From contig JALGZO010000576.1 in assembly GCA_025774865.1 (NCBI GenBank), forward strand, positions 1 through 5,702: a DNA stretch of 5,702 bases, written 5' to 3'. Of this stretch, positions 1-5,702 are shown piece after piece. This DNA comes from a bacterium. GTDB lineage: Bacteria > ARS69. Each line of letters starts with the position of its first letter. The stretch's first letter is position 1. A model generated the notes under the pieces. That model was given only the letters and a program-made list of their open reading frames with translations, did not search any database and was not told the DNA's origin. Made by a program: the position numbers and the translations under genes.

Positions 1-791
1 TCCTCGAGCAGAAACTCATCACGCAAGACGAGTTCGACGACTCGCGCTCCGCGTTCGACCTCGCCGAAGCCGACCGGGACCTCGCGCACATCACTCTCGA
101 GGAGACGCTGATCCGCGCACCGTTCGACGGTCAGGTGACCGACCGCCTCATCGTTCCCGGTCAGCACATCAGCATTACCGAACCGATGTTCACGCTCGTC
201 GACCTCGTGCCACTTCGGGTGCGCGTCAGCCTTCCCGAGGTCATCGCGCGCAAGATCCGACCCGGACAGAAGGTCCAGGTCGTGACCGAGGCGGTCGACG
301 AACCCGTGGACGCGACCGTCGAGAGGATCGCTCCGATCGTCGACCCCACGACCAGCACCGTCCGGCTCACTCTCCTCGTCGAAGGGGATCCGAAGCAGCT
401 CCGCGTCGGAGGGTTCGTGAAAGTGCGGATCACCACCGACACGCACCAGGAGGCGCTGGCCATCCCGAAGAAGGCGCTCGTCGAGGAGGGTGGTCTGCGA
501 TCCGTGTTCGTCGCCGAGGCCGACACCGTTCGAAAGATCGAAGTGCGTACCGGGCTTTACGACGAGTCTCACGTGGAGATCCTCGACGGCCTCGAGGCGT
601 CCGAGTTCGTGATCAGCATCGGACAGGGTGGGCTGCGTACCGGGAGCCACGTGAAAGTCCTGAACGCCGACGACGTCGGCTGGGTCTCCCCATCCGATGA
701 GGAAAGTGAATCCGAAGGAGAAGAGATCGAGGGCTCGGACGAAAGCTCGCAGAGCGAGACCGAGCCCGGTGATCCGGACGCAGACGAATGA
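1..791 (+). CDS. RND efflux periplasmic adaptor subunit (membrane fusion protein), 5' end missing
   Basis: This is the periplasmic adaptor of a tripartite RND pump, linking the inner-membrane permease to an outer-membrane channel. The frame is open from base 3 to the TGA at 789-791 (262 visible residues). The N-terminal signal or lipid anchor, first lipoyl half and most of the alpha-hairpin lie upstream. In order: the end of the second hairpin helix (about 3-104, rich in E, D, A and L), the second lipoyl half with the family motif IRAPFDGQV (111-137) and VPGQHI, a beta-barrel (about 205-445) with the typical RPGQKVQV and RVGGFVKVRI strands, and a membrane-proximal domain (about 450-670) from ALAIPKKALVEEGG to the GLRTGSHVKVL strand. 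The GTG at 135 is an internal Val of the lipoyl motif, not a start. The last 34 residues are an acidic tail. The stop overlaps the next start by 4 bp, so the two proteins are probably made together. Family assignment is secure; substrate is unknown. Confidence 0.95.
   Translation, partial: LEQKLITQDEFDDSRSAFDLAEADRDLAHITLEETLIRAPFDGQVTDRLIVPGQHISITEPMFTLVDLVPLRVRVSLPEVIARKIRPGQKVQVVTEAVDEPVDATVERIAPIVDPTTSTVRLTLLVEGDPKQLRVGGFVKVRITTDTHQEALAIPKKALVEEGGLRSVFVAEADTVRKIEVRTGLYDESHVEILDGLEASEFVISIGQGGLRTGSHVKVLNADDVGWVSPSDEESESEGEEIEGSDESSQSETEPGDPDADE
687..788 (+). other. Acidic, Ser-rich C-terminal tail of the adaptor
   Basis: The 34 codons before the adaptor stop follow directly on the last membrane-proximal strand and the residues DDVGWV. 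I count 16 Asp/Glu and 8 Ser among them, with no Lys, Arg, aromatic residue or Cys, so the segment is very probably disordered. GAA and AGT codons appear here more than in the GC-rich body of the gene. Adaptors usually end soon after the membrane-proximal domain or in a short basic or Gln/Ser-rich tail. If the protein has the usual topology, this tail would sit in the periplasm near the permease. A function cannot be read from the sequence. Confidence 0.8.
788..791 (+). promoter_or_regulatory. ATGA stop/start overlap coupling adaptor and permease 1
   Basis: The permease 1 ATG (788-790) overlaps the adaptor TGA (789-791). No convincing Shine-Dalgarno sequence lies 5-10 bases upstream; the nearest purine-rich stretch, GGTGAT at 768-773, is too far away. 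Reinitiation by ribosomes ending the adaptor is the likely route to permease 1 translation. This is inferred from the arrangement, which is common in operons whose products form one complex. Confidence 0.7.
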
Positions 792-3700
792 GCCGCGTCA
801 TCCGGTTCGCCGTCACCCACCCCGTCACCGTCTGGATGGCGACGATCGCGGCGGTCGTTTTCGGGTTCGTCGCCCTCGGTCGCCTGGACGTTCGGCTCCT
901 CCCCGAGATCCGCTACCCGAGCGTGACGATCCAGACGGAGTATCCGAACACCGCACCGCTTGACGTCGAGAACCTCGTGACCCGCCCGCTCGAGGAAGCG
1001 GTCGGCGTCGTTCCGGGGCTGCGCCGCGTGCACTCCGTGAGTCAGGCCGGTCTTTCCCAGATCGCGCTCGAGTTCGACTGGAAGACCGAGATGGACTACA
1101 CGAACCTCGAGGTCCGGGAGAAGGTCGACCTCGTCACGCTACCGGAGGAGTGCCGCACTCCGATCCTTCTCAAGTACGATCCCACGCTCGATCCGGTTCT
1201 TCGCATCGGCCTCTGGGGAGATCTTCCTCTCGTCCAGACCCGCAACGTCGCTCAGGACGTGCTCAAGAGGGATATCGAGTCGCTGCGCGGCGTCGCCGCG
1301 GCCAAGGTGTCCGGCGGGCTCGAAGAGGAGATCCAGGTTCACGTCGACGAGGCGCGGCTCGCGGCGCTGGGAATCCCGATTCAAGAAGTGAACCTGGCGC
1401 TCGAGGAGGAGAACGTCAACGCGTCGGGCGGTCGCCTCCGCGACCGCGACGCCGAGTACATCGTGCGCACGTTGAGCCGGTTCGATGATCTCGAGGGCAT
1501 CGTCGACGTGACCGTGGCGATCCGGGACGGACAGCCGATCCGGCTCGCCGACGTGGCCGAGGTCCACCGGGCGCACAAGGATCGGACGACGATCACCCAC
1601 GTGAACGGCCGCGAGTCCGTCGAGATCGCGGTGTACAAAGAGGGTGATCAGAACATCGTCGACATCGCGAAGAGGATTCGAAATCACCTCTCCCGCCTCG
1701 AGGAACAGCTTCCGGAAGGCGTCGAGATGGAGGTTCTCTTCGACCAGTCCGTGTTCATCTCGCAGGCCGTGCGAGAGGTCCGCAACAACGCGCTCCTGGG
1801 TGGCTTGCTCGCGATCTTCGTCCTGTACGTCTTCCTCCGCGATCTGCGGAGCACGGTCATCATCGGAGTCGCGATTCCGGTCTCGATCATCTCCACGTTC
1901 ATTCTCATGTACAGCCAGGACGTGTCCCTCAACGTCATGTCGCTCGGAGGGTTGGCGCTGGGAGTCGGGATGCTCGTCGACAACTCGATCGTCGTCCTGG
2001 AGGCCATCCATCGACGCCGGGAGCGGAACCGGGAGGCGGGACGACACACCGACGACGAGGAGAGCAGCAACACCGTGCGCGGGGCGGGAGAAGTGGCGGG
2101 GGCGGTGTTCGCGTCGACGTTGACCACCGTCGCGGTGTTCATCCCCATCGTCTTCGTGGTCGAAGGCGTGTCCGGCCAGATCTTCCGCGACCAGGCGCTG
2201 ACCGTGACCTTCTCGCTTCTCCTATCGCTCGCCGTGGCTCTCACGTTCACTCCGATGACGGTGGCCTTCGGGCGGCGACGACGGACGACCATCGGGGCCA
2301 AGTGGCAGGACTTCGTGCCGGACAAGACGGTGCCGCGCCCTTTGCGGTGGTTGTTCCGGCGCGACGCCGTGTATCGCTGGTTCCGCAGCATCATGCCGTT
2401 TCTGATGTTCGGTCTGCCGGTCCTGATCGTTCGGGTCGTGCGCGCCGTGTTTCGCGCTATCGGCCGACTCGGCGCGGTGGCCGTCCGACCCGTCGTCTGG
2501 ACGTTCGAGCGGACGTTCCCGGGGGCGGCGGCCTTCTACGACAAAGCACTCGCGCGGTCGCTCGAGCGTCGCGCGATCGTCCTCGGCGGAGTCGCCGTGT
2601 TGACGCTCGTCTCGGCGCTCTTCTTTGCTTCGCTCGGCCGCGACCTGATCCCGCCGCTATCCCAGGGAGAGCTCACGCTCGCGATGGAGATGCCGGAAGG
2701 GACCCCGCTCAGCAAGACCGACGCGAGAATCGCCGCCATCGCCGGCGAGCTCCGGCGGATCGATGGAATCTCGCTCGTCTCCGCGAACGTCGGCGTGAGT
2801 CGCGAAGCCGGAGCATCCGTCGCCCGGCAGAAGGAGAACCGGGCGGACGTGCACCTCCAGCTCGCCGAGGCCAGCCGCGCCGTCGAGGCGCGCGTCCTCG
2901 AAGACGTGAGGCTGGCTCTCGAGAAACATCCCGAGATCTCGATGCGCGTCCGGCGGCCGTCGCTCTTGACGTTCAACACGCCCATCGAGATCGACGTGTA
3001 CGGCTACGAGCTGAACGACCTGATGGCGACCGCGGACCGGGCCGCCGAGGAGCTGGCGGCGGTTCCGGGCGCGCGCGACGTCCGGCTTTCGATGATCCCC
3101 GGCTCTCCGGAGGTCCGAGTCTCGTTCGACCGGGACAAGCTGAACCGGCTGGGCCTCCGTCTCTCCGACGTCGCAGGCACGGTGCGCGGGAAGGTCCGGG
3201 GCTCCATCGCGAGCCGTTTCCGGGACCAGGAGAAGCACATCGACATCCGGGTCCAGAACGAACCCGACCAGAGGAGCACGCTGACGGCGTTGCACGAGCT
3301 GATCGTGGCCGAGCGGGCGGGCATCCCCATCCGTCTCGGCTCCATCGCGTCCATGGAGGTCGTCGACGGTCCGGCGGAGATTCACCGCCTCGGTGGGCGG
3401 CGGGTGGCCATCATCTCCGCCAACCTCTCCGGGCGTGATCTCGGTACCGTGACCGCCGAGCTGCACGACCGTCTTCGCACGATTCCACTGCCCGCCAACG
3501 TCGCCATCGAGCTCGGCGGGCAGAACGAGGAGATGCAGAAGTCGTTCAGCTCTCTCCGCCTGGCGGTCCTGCTCGCGATCTTCCTCGTCTACATCGTCAT
3601 GGCGGCCCAGTTCGAGTCGTTCCTCTACCCGTTCATCATCATGTTCACGGTCCCGCTCGCGATGATGGGGGCCGTCATCGGTCTCACCATCACGAACACA

Positions 3701-4120
3701 CCGTTGTCGGTGATCGCGGCGATCGGCGCGATCATGCTCGCCGGGATCGTCGTGAACAACGGGATCGTGCTCGTCGATCGCATCAACCAGCTGCGACGAC
3801 AACGCCTGGAGCTCGACGACGCGGTTCGTCAAGCCGGCCGGGAGCGTTTCCGTCCCATCCTGATGACGACCGCCACCACGGTGCTGGGCCTGTTGCCGAT
3901 GGCGCTCGGCCTCGGCGAAGGCGCTGAACTGAGGGCCCCGCTCGCGATCACGGTGATCTCGGGGCTGCTTCTGGCCACGGTGTTGACGCTCGTCGTGGTG
4001 CCGGTCACTTACACGCTGCTCACCCCCGGATCGGGAACCCCGACCGTGGCGCGAGCGGAGTCGCGGAAGCGGCTGGCCGTCACCGGCCCCACCCCGGCCG
4101 AAGGCGCGGGAGGGCGCTGA
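788..4120 (+). CDS. RND efflux transporter permease 1 (AcrB/MdtB-type), complete, with enlarged TM6-TM7 linker
   Basis: This is the inner-membrane, proton-driven pump subunit, 1110 residues against about 1030-1050 for AcrB relatives. The start is fixed by the family N-terminus (RFAVTHPVTVWM, leading into TM1 at about 13-32) and the ATGA overlap. A periplasmic loop (about 34-333) is followed by TM2 (335-350), TM3 (357-376), TM4 (384-405, motif GMLVDNSIVVLE with Asp398), TM5 (about 439-458) and TM6 (about 470-494). A linker of about 100 residues precedes TM7 (about 596-616). The second periplasmic loop (617-922), TM8 (925-940, then AAQFESFLYP), TM9 (948-968), TM10 (974-997, with Asn990-Asn991), TM11 (about 1023-1042, RFRPILMTTATTVLGLLP) and TM12 (about 1050-1078) follow. 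By AcrB comparison, Asp398 matches D407, Arg1020 matches R971 and Thr1027 matches T978, while D408 and K940 are replaced by Asn. The pump looks intact and uses an altered proton relay. Nothing points to a heavy-metal (CusA) pump specifically; substrate is unassigned. Confidence 0.97.
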   Translation: MSRVIRFAVTHPVTVWMATIAAVVFGFVALGRLDVRLLPEIRYPSVTIQTEYPNTAPLDVENLVTRPLEEAVGVVPGLRRVHSVSQAGLSQIALEFDWKTEMDYTNLEVREKVDLVTLPEECRTPILLKYDPTLDPVLRIGLWGDLPLVQTRNVAQDVLKRDIESLRGVAAAKVSGGLEEEIQVHVDEARLAALGIPIQEVNLALEEENVNASGGRLRDRDAEYIVRTLSRFDDLEGIVDVTVAIRDGQPIRLADVAEVHRAHKDRTTITHVNGRESVEIAVYKEGDQNIVDIAKRIRNHLSRLEEQLPEGVEMEVLFDQSVFISQAVREVRNNALLGGLLAIFVLYVFLRDLRSTVIIGVAIPVSIISTFILMYSQDVSLNVMSLGGLALGVGMLVDNSIVVLEAIHRRRERNREAGRHTDDEESSNTVRGAGEVAGAVFASTLTTVAVFIPIVFVVEGVSGQIFRDQALTVTFSLLLSLAVALTFTPMTVAFGRRRRTTIGAKWQDFVPDKTVPRPLRWLFRRDAVYRWFRSIMPFLMFGLPVLIVRVVRAVFRAIGRLGAVAVRPVVWTFERTFPGAAAFYDKALARSLERRAIVLGGVAVLTLVSALFFASLGRDLIPPLSQGELTLAMEMPEGTPLSKTDARIAAIAGELRRIDGISLVSANVGVSREAGASVARQKENRADVHLQLAEASRAVEARVLEDVRLALEKHPEISMRVRRPSLLTFNTPIEIDVYGYELNDLMATADRAAEELAAVPGARDVRLSMIPGSPEVRVSFDRDKLNRLGLRLSDVAGTVRGKVRGSIASRFRDQEKHIDIRVQNEPDQRSTLTALHELIVAERAGIPIRLGSIASMEVVDGPAEIHRLGGRRVAIISANLSGRDLGTVTAELHDRLRTIPLPANVAIELGGQNEEMQKSFSSLRLAVLLAIFLVYIVMAAQFESFLYPFIIMFTVPLAMMGAVIGLTITNTPLSVIAAIGAIMLAGIVVNNGIVLVDRINQLRRQRLELDDAVRQAGRERFRPILMTTATTVLGLLPMALGLGEGAELRAPLAITVISGLLLATVLTLVVVPVTYTLLTPGSGTPTVARAESRKRLAVTGPTPAEGAGGR
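2270..2569 (+). other. Enlarged cytoplasmic TM6-TM7 linker of permease 1
   Basis: Residues 495-594 of permease 1 join TM6 to TM7. From the conserved TM6 Pro (489) to the Tyr before TM7 (584) there are 95 residues; the matching interval in permease 2 (Pro481 to Tyr507) is 26, and AcrB has roughly 40. The linker opens with a basic run (RRRR at 496-499). It continues with an Arg/Trp/Phe-rich part (517-533), a hydrophobic stretch (535-548) and an amphipathic segment with Arg at 549, 552, 556, 560 and 567. An amphipathic helix at this site is known in AcrB, but this one is much longer. Confidence 0.8.
4108..4114 (+). promoter_or_regulatory. Ribosome binding site of permease 2
   Basis: GGGAGGG lies inside the last codons of permease 1, seven bases before the ATG at 4122. 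It is a good match to the Shine-Dalgarno core at a suitable distance. It supports the chosen start of permease 2 and suggests that permease 2 can be initiated independently as well as by coupling across the one-base gap. Confidence 0.75.
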
Positions 4121-4121
4121 C

Positions 4122-5702
4122 ATGTGGCTCACGCGTGTGTGCATGCGCCGGCCCGTGACGCTCGTGATGGCTCTCGCGTCGGTGACGATTCTGGGCCTCA
4201 TCTCGTTCTCGAAGCTCCCGCTCGCATTCCTGCCGCAGGTCGAGTTCCCGTTCATCGGCGTGTGGGTCCCCTACCCCGGTGGCATTCCGAGCGAGGTGGA
4301 GCTCGAGATCGCGCGCCCGATAGAGGAGATCCTCGCCACCCTCGGGGGGGTCCGTCAGGTCGAGAGCCGTAGTAGCGAAGGCGAGGCGTGGGTCGATGTC
4401 GAGTTCGAGTGGGGTCGCGACGGCAACGTTCTGCGAATGGAGGTACAGGAGAAGATCGATCAGATCCGCGGGGATCTCCCCGCGGACATTCCGAAGATCT
4501 ATCTCCTCACGTTCAACTCGAATGACATTCCCATCATCGAGGGGCGTATCTCGGCGAAGGGGCGCGACCTCTCGGAGAGCTACGACCTGATCGAGCAGAA
4601 GATCATCATGCCGCTCCAGAGGATTCCGGGGGTGGGCCAGGTCGGGATAGACGGCGTGAACCCCACCATCGGGGCCATCTACCTGAAGCTCGACAAGATC
4701 CAGGAGTTCAGCGTCGACGTGGGGCGGCTCTTCGACGAGCTGGCGGCGGCCAACGTCAACCTCACGGTGGGAGAGGTCACGGACCGGGGCCTCCGCTACG
4801 CCGTGCGCACCGTCAGCGACATCGAGAGCATGCGGGACCTCGAAGAGATTCCGGTGGATGAACGCGGCCTCCGCCTCAAGGACATCGCGGATCTCGTGTA
4901 CGCGGCCCCGGCTCCCGAGTACGGGCGCCACTTGAACGGTGAGTTCGCGATCGCGTTCTGGATCCAGAAGGGATCGGGATTCAACACGGTCGACGTCTGC
5001 CGCGCCGTGGAGGCGAGACTCGAAGAGATCAACCTGGACCCGGCGCTCCGCGGCATCGACTGCTTCACGTTCTTCAATCAGGCCGAGCAGATCACCCACG
5101 CCCTCGAAGGGCTCTGGAAGGCGGGGCTCTTCGGGTCGGTGCTCGCGATGGTCGTCCTGTTCGCCTTCCTCCGCAAGGTGAGCCTCACGCTCCTGGTTTG
5201 CCTCTCGATCCCCGTGTCGATCCTCGGGACCGGGACGTTCCTCTACCTCACCGGCGGCAACCTGAACATCCTGACGATGATGGGGCTGATGCTCGGCATC
5301 GGCATGCTCGTCGACAACGCCGTGGTCGTGCTGGAGTCGATCAACCGGCGCCGGAACATGGGCGCTTCCCGCGTGGCCGCCGCGCTTCGCGGCACACGCG
5401 ACGTCGGTCGCGCCATCGTCGCGTCGACGCTCACCACGGTGATCGTGTTCGCCCCGATCATCGTCGGCCGCACGGACGAGATGACGGTCTGGCTCGGTCA
5501 GATCGGGCAAACCATCGGCGTCACGATCGTATGCTCTCTCCTCGTCAGCCTCACCGTGGTCCCCACGCTCTCCATCTTTTTCTCTCGGTCGGGTTCGATC
5601 AGCTTGGAGCCCCGGTGGATCGACGGACTTCGCCGGCGGTACCTGCGTCTCGTCAGCTGGAGCACGATCCGGCACCCGAACTGGACCGGACTGGCGATCA
5701 TT
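4122..5702 (+). CDS. RND efflux transporter permease 2 (AcrB/MdtC-type), 3' end missing
   Basis: This is a second inner-membrane RND pump subunit. The frame is open from the ATG at 4122 to the window edge (527 codons), about half of a usual 1000-1050 residue protein. The start is supported by the Shine-Dalgarno sequence and by the family N-terminus (TRVCMRRPVTLVM). Visible parts are TM1 (about 12-29), the first periplasmic loop (about 31-330, with LPQVEFPFIGV, ARPIEEIL and the ANVNLTVGEV segment), TM2 (334-350), TM3 (355-376), TM4 (384-405, motif GIGMLVDNAVVVLE with Asp398), TM5 (about 432-448, STLTTVIVFAPIIV) and TM6 (465-487). A short linker leads to the start of TM7 at the edge. Permease 2 is clearly diverged from permease 1, so this is not a recent duplication, yet TM4 Asp falls at residue 398 in both. 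It has no enlarged TM6-TM7 linker. A G7 run at 4344-4350 does not break the frame. The missing half would carry TM7-TM12 and the second loop. Confidence 0.96.
   Translation, partial: MWLTRVCMRRPVTLVMALASVTILGLISFSKLPLAFLPQVEFPFIGVWVPYPGGIPSEVELEIARPIEEILATLGGVRQVESRSSEGEAWVDVEFEWGRDGNVLRMEVQEKIDQIRGDLPADIPKIYLLTFNSNDIPIIEGRISAKGRDLSESYDLIEQKIIMPLQRIPGVGQVGIDGVNPTIGAIYLKLDKIQEFSVDVGRLFDELAAANVNLTVGEVTDRGLRYAVRTVSDIESMRDLEEIPVDERGLRLKDIADLVYAAPAPEYGRHLNGEFAIAFWIQKGSGFNTVDVCRAVEARLEEINLDPALRGIDCFTFFNQAEQITHALEGLWKAGLFGSVLAMVVLFAFLRKVSLTLLVCLSIPVSILGTGTFLYLTGGNLNILTMMGLMLGIGMLVDNAVVVLESINRRRNMGASRVAAALRGTRDVGRAIVASTLTTVIVFAPIIVGRTDEMTVWLGQIGQTIGVTIVCSLLVSLTVVPTLSIFFSRSGSISLEPRWIDGLRRRYLRLVSWSTIRHPNWTGLAII

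Noticed and set aside
135-791. A separate 218-residue gene starting at the GTG at 135.
   Set aside because: The frame is open upstream to the window edge and the translation there continues the adaptor (hairpin helix and lipoyl motif IRAPFDGQV runs through the GTG). It is an internal Val codon.
788-4120. Heavy-metal (CusA/CzcA) specific pump.
   Set aside because: No CusA-like methionine triad or metal-specific motif could be recognised, and the TM4 and TM10 motifs fit the broad drug-efflux type. The substrate is left open.
2657-4255. Long minus-strand open frame of about 530 codons across the end of permease 1.
   Set aside because: Its translation is rich in His, Asp, Arg and Glu without domain structure, and it lies opposite a strongly conserved RND gene. 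Long antisense frames are expected in GC-rich DNA with this codon bias.
4344-4350. Possible frameshift at a run of seven G in permease 2.
   Set aside because: The frame carries RND motifs on both sides (ARPIEEIL before, VDVEFEWG after), so no base is missing or added.
4465-4486. Intrinsic terminator at the GC-rich hairpin.
   Set aside because: No T-run follows the stem, and it lies inside an intact reading frame.
4080-5675. Long minus-strand open frame of about 530 codons opposite permease 2.
   Set aside because: It has the same low-complexity charged composition and is a shadow of the plus-strand permease, whose RND motifs are unmistakable.
1-5702. A wholly new type of system hidden in the window.
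   Set aside because: All but one base belong to three recognisable RND efflux genes. The unusual points are local elaborations of a known machine.

Overview
The window lies entirely inside one plus-strand operon for a resistance-nodulation-division (RND) type efflux system of a Gram-negative bacterium. It is coding from end to end: the 3' part of a periplasmic adaptor gene, one complete RND permease gene of 1110 codons, and the first 527 codons of a second RND permease gene that runs off the right edge. There are no RNA genes, mobile elements, CRISPR arrays or intergenic regions. The only base outside a reading frame is position 4121.

Layout: 1-791 is the adaptor (membrane fusion protein), cut at the left edge inside its alpha-hairpin and ending in an acidic, Ser-rich tail. 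788-4120 is permease 1, whose ATG overlaps the adaptor stop in ATGA. 4122-5702 is permease 2, starting two bases after the permease 1 stop behind a good Shine-Dalgarno sequence. No outer-membrane channel (TolC/OprM type) or regulator is visible; either could lie outside the window.

Expected working: permease trimers in the inner membrane take up substrate and expel it using the proton gradient. The adaptor joins them through its beta-barrel and membrane-proximal domains to an outer-membrane channel. One adaptor followed by two different permeases is the layout of MdtABC, where the two permeases form a mixed trimer. The same is possible here but is not shown by sequence alone. The substrate cannot be inferred.

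Organism: the DNA is GC-rich (about 60-65% by eye), with strong G/C at third codon positions, and encodes a cell-envelope-spanning pump, so the host has an outer membrane. The phylum cannot be fixed; a high-GC lineage such as Myxococcota, Planctomycetota, Gemmatimonadota or a proteobacterium would fit. The functions are familiar. The least ordinary features are a roughly 60-70 residue insertion between TM6 and TM7 of permease 1 that carries an arginine-striped amphipathic segment, and the acidic tail of the adaptor.
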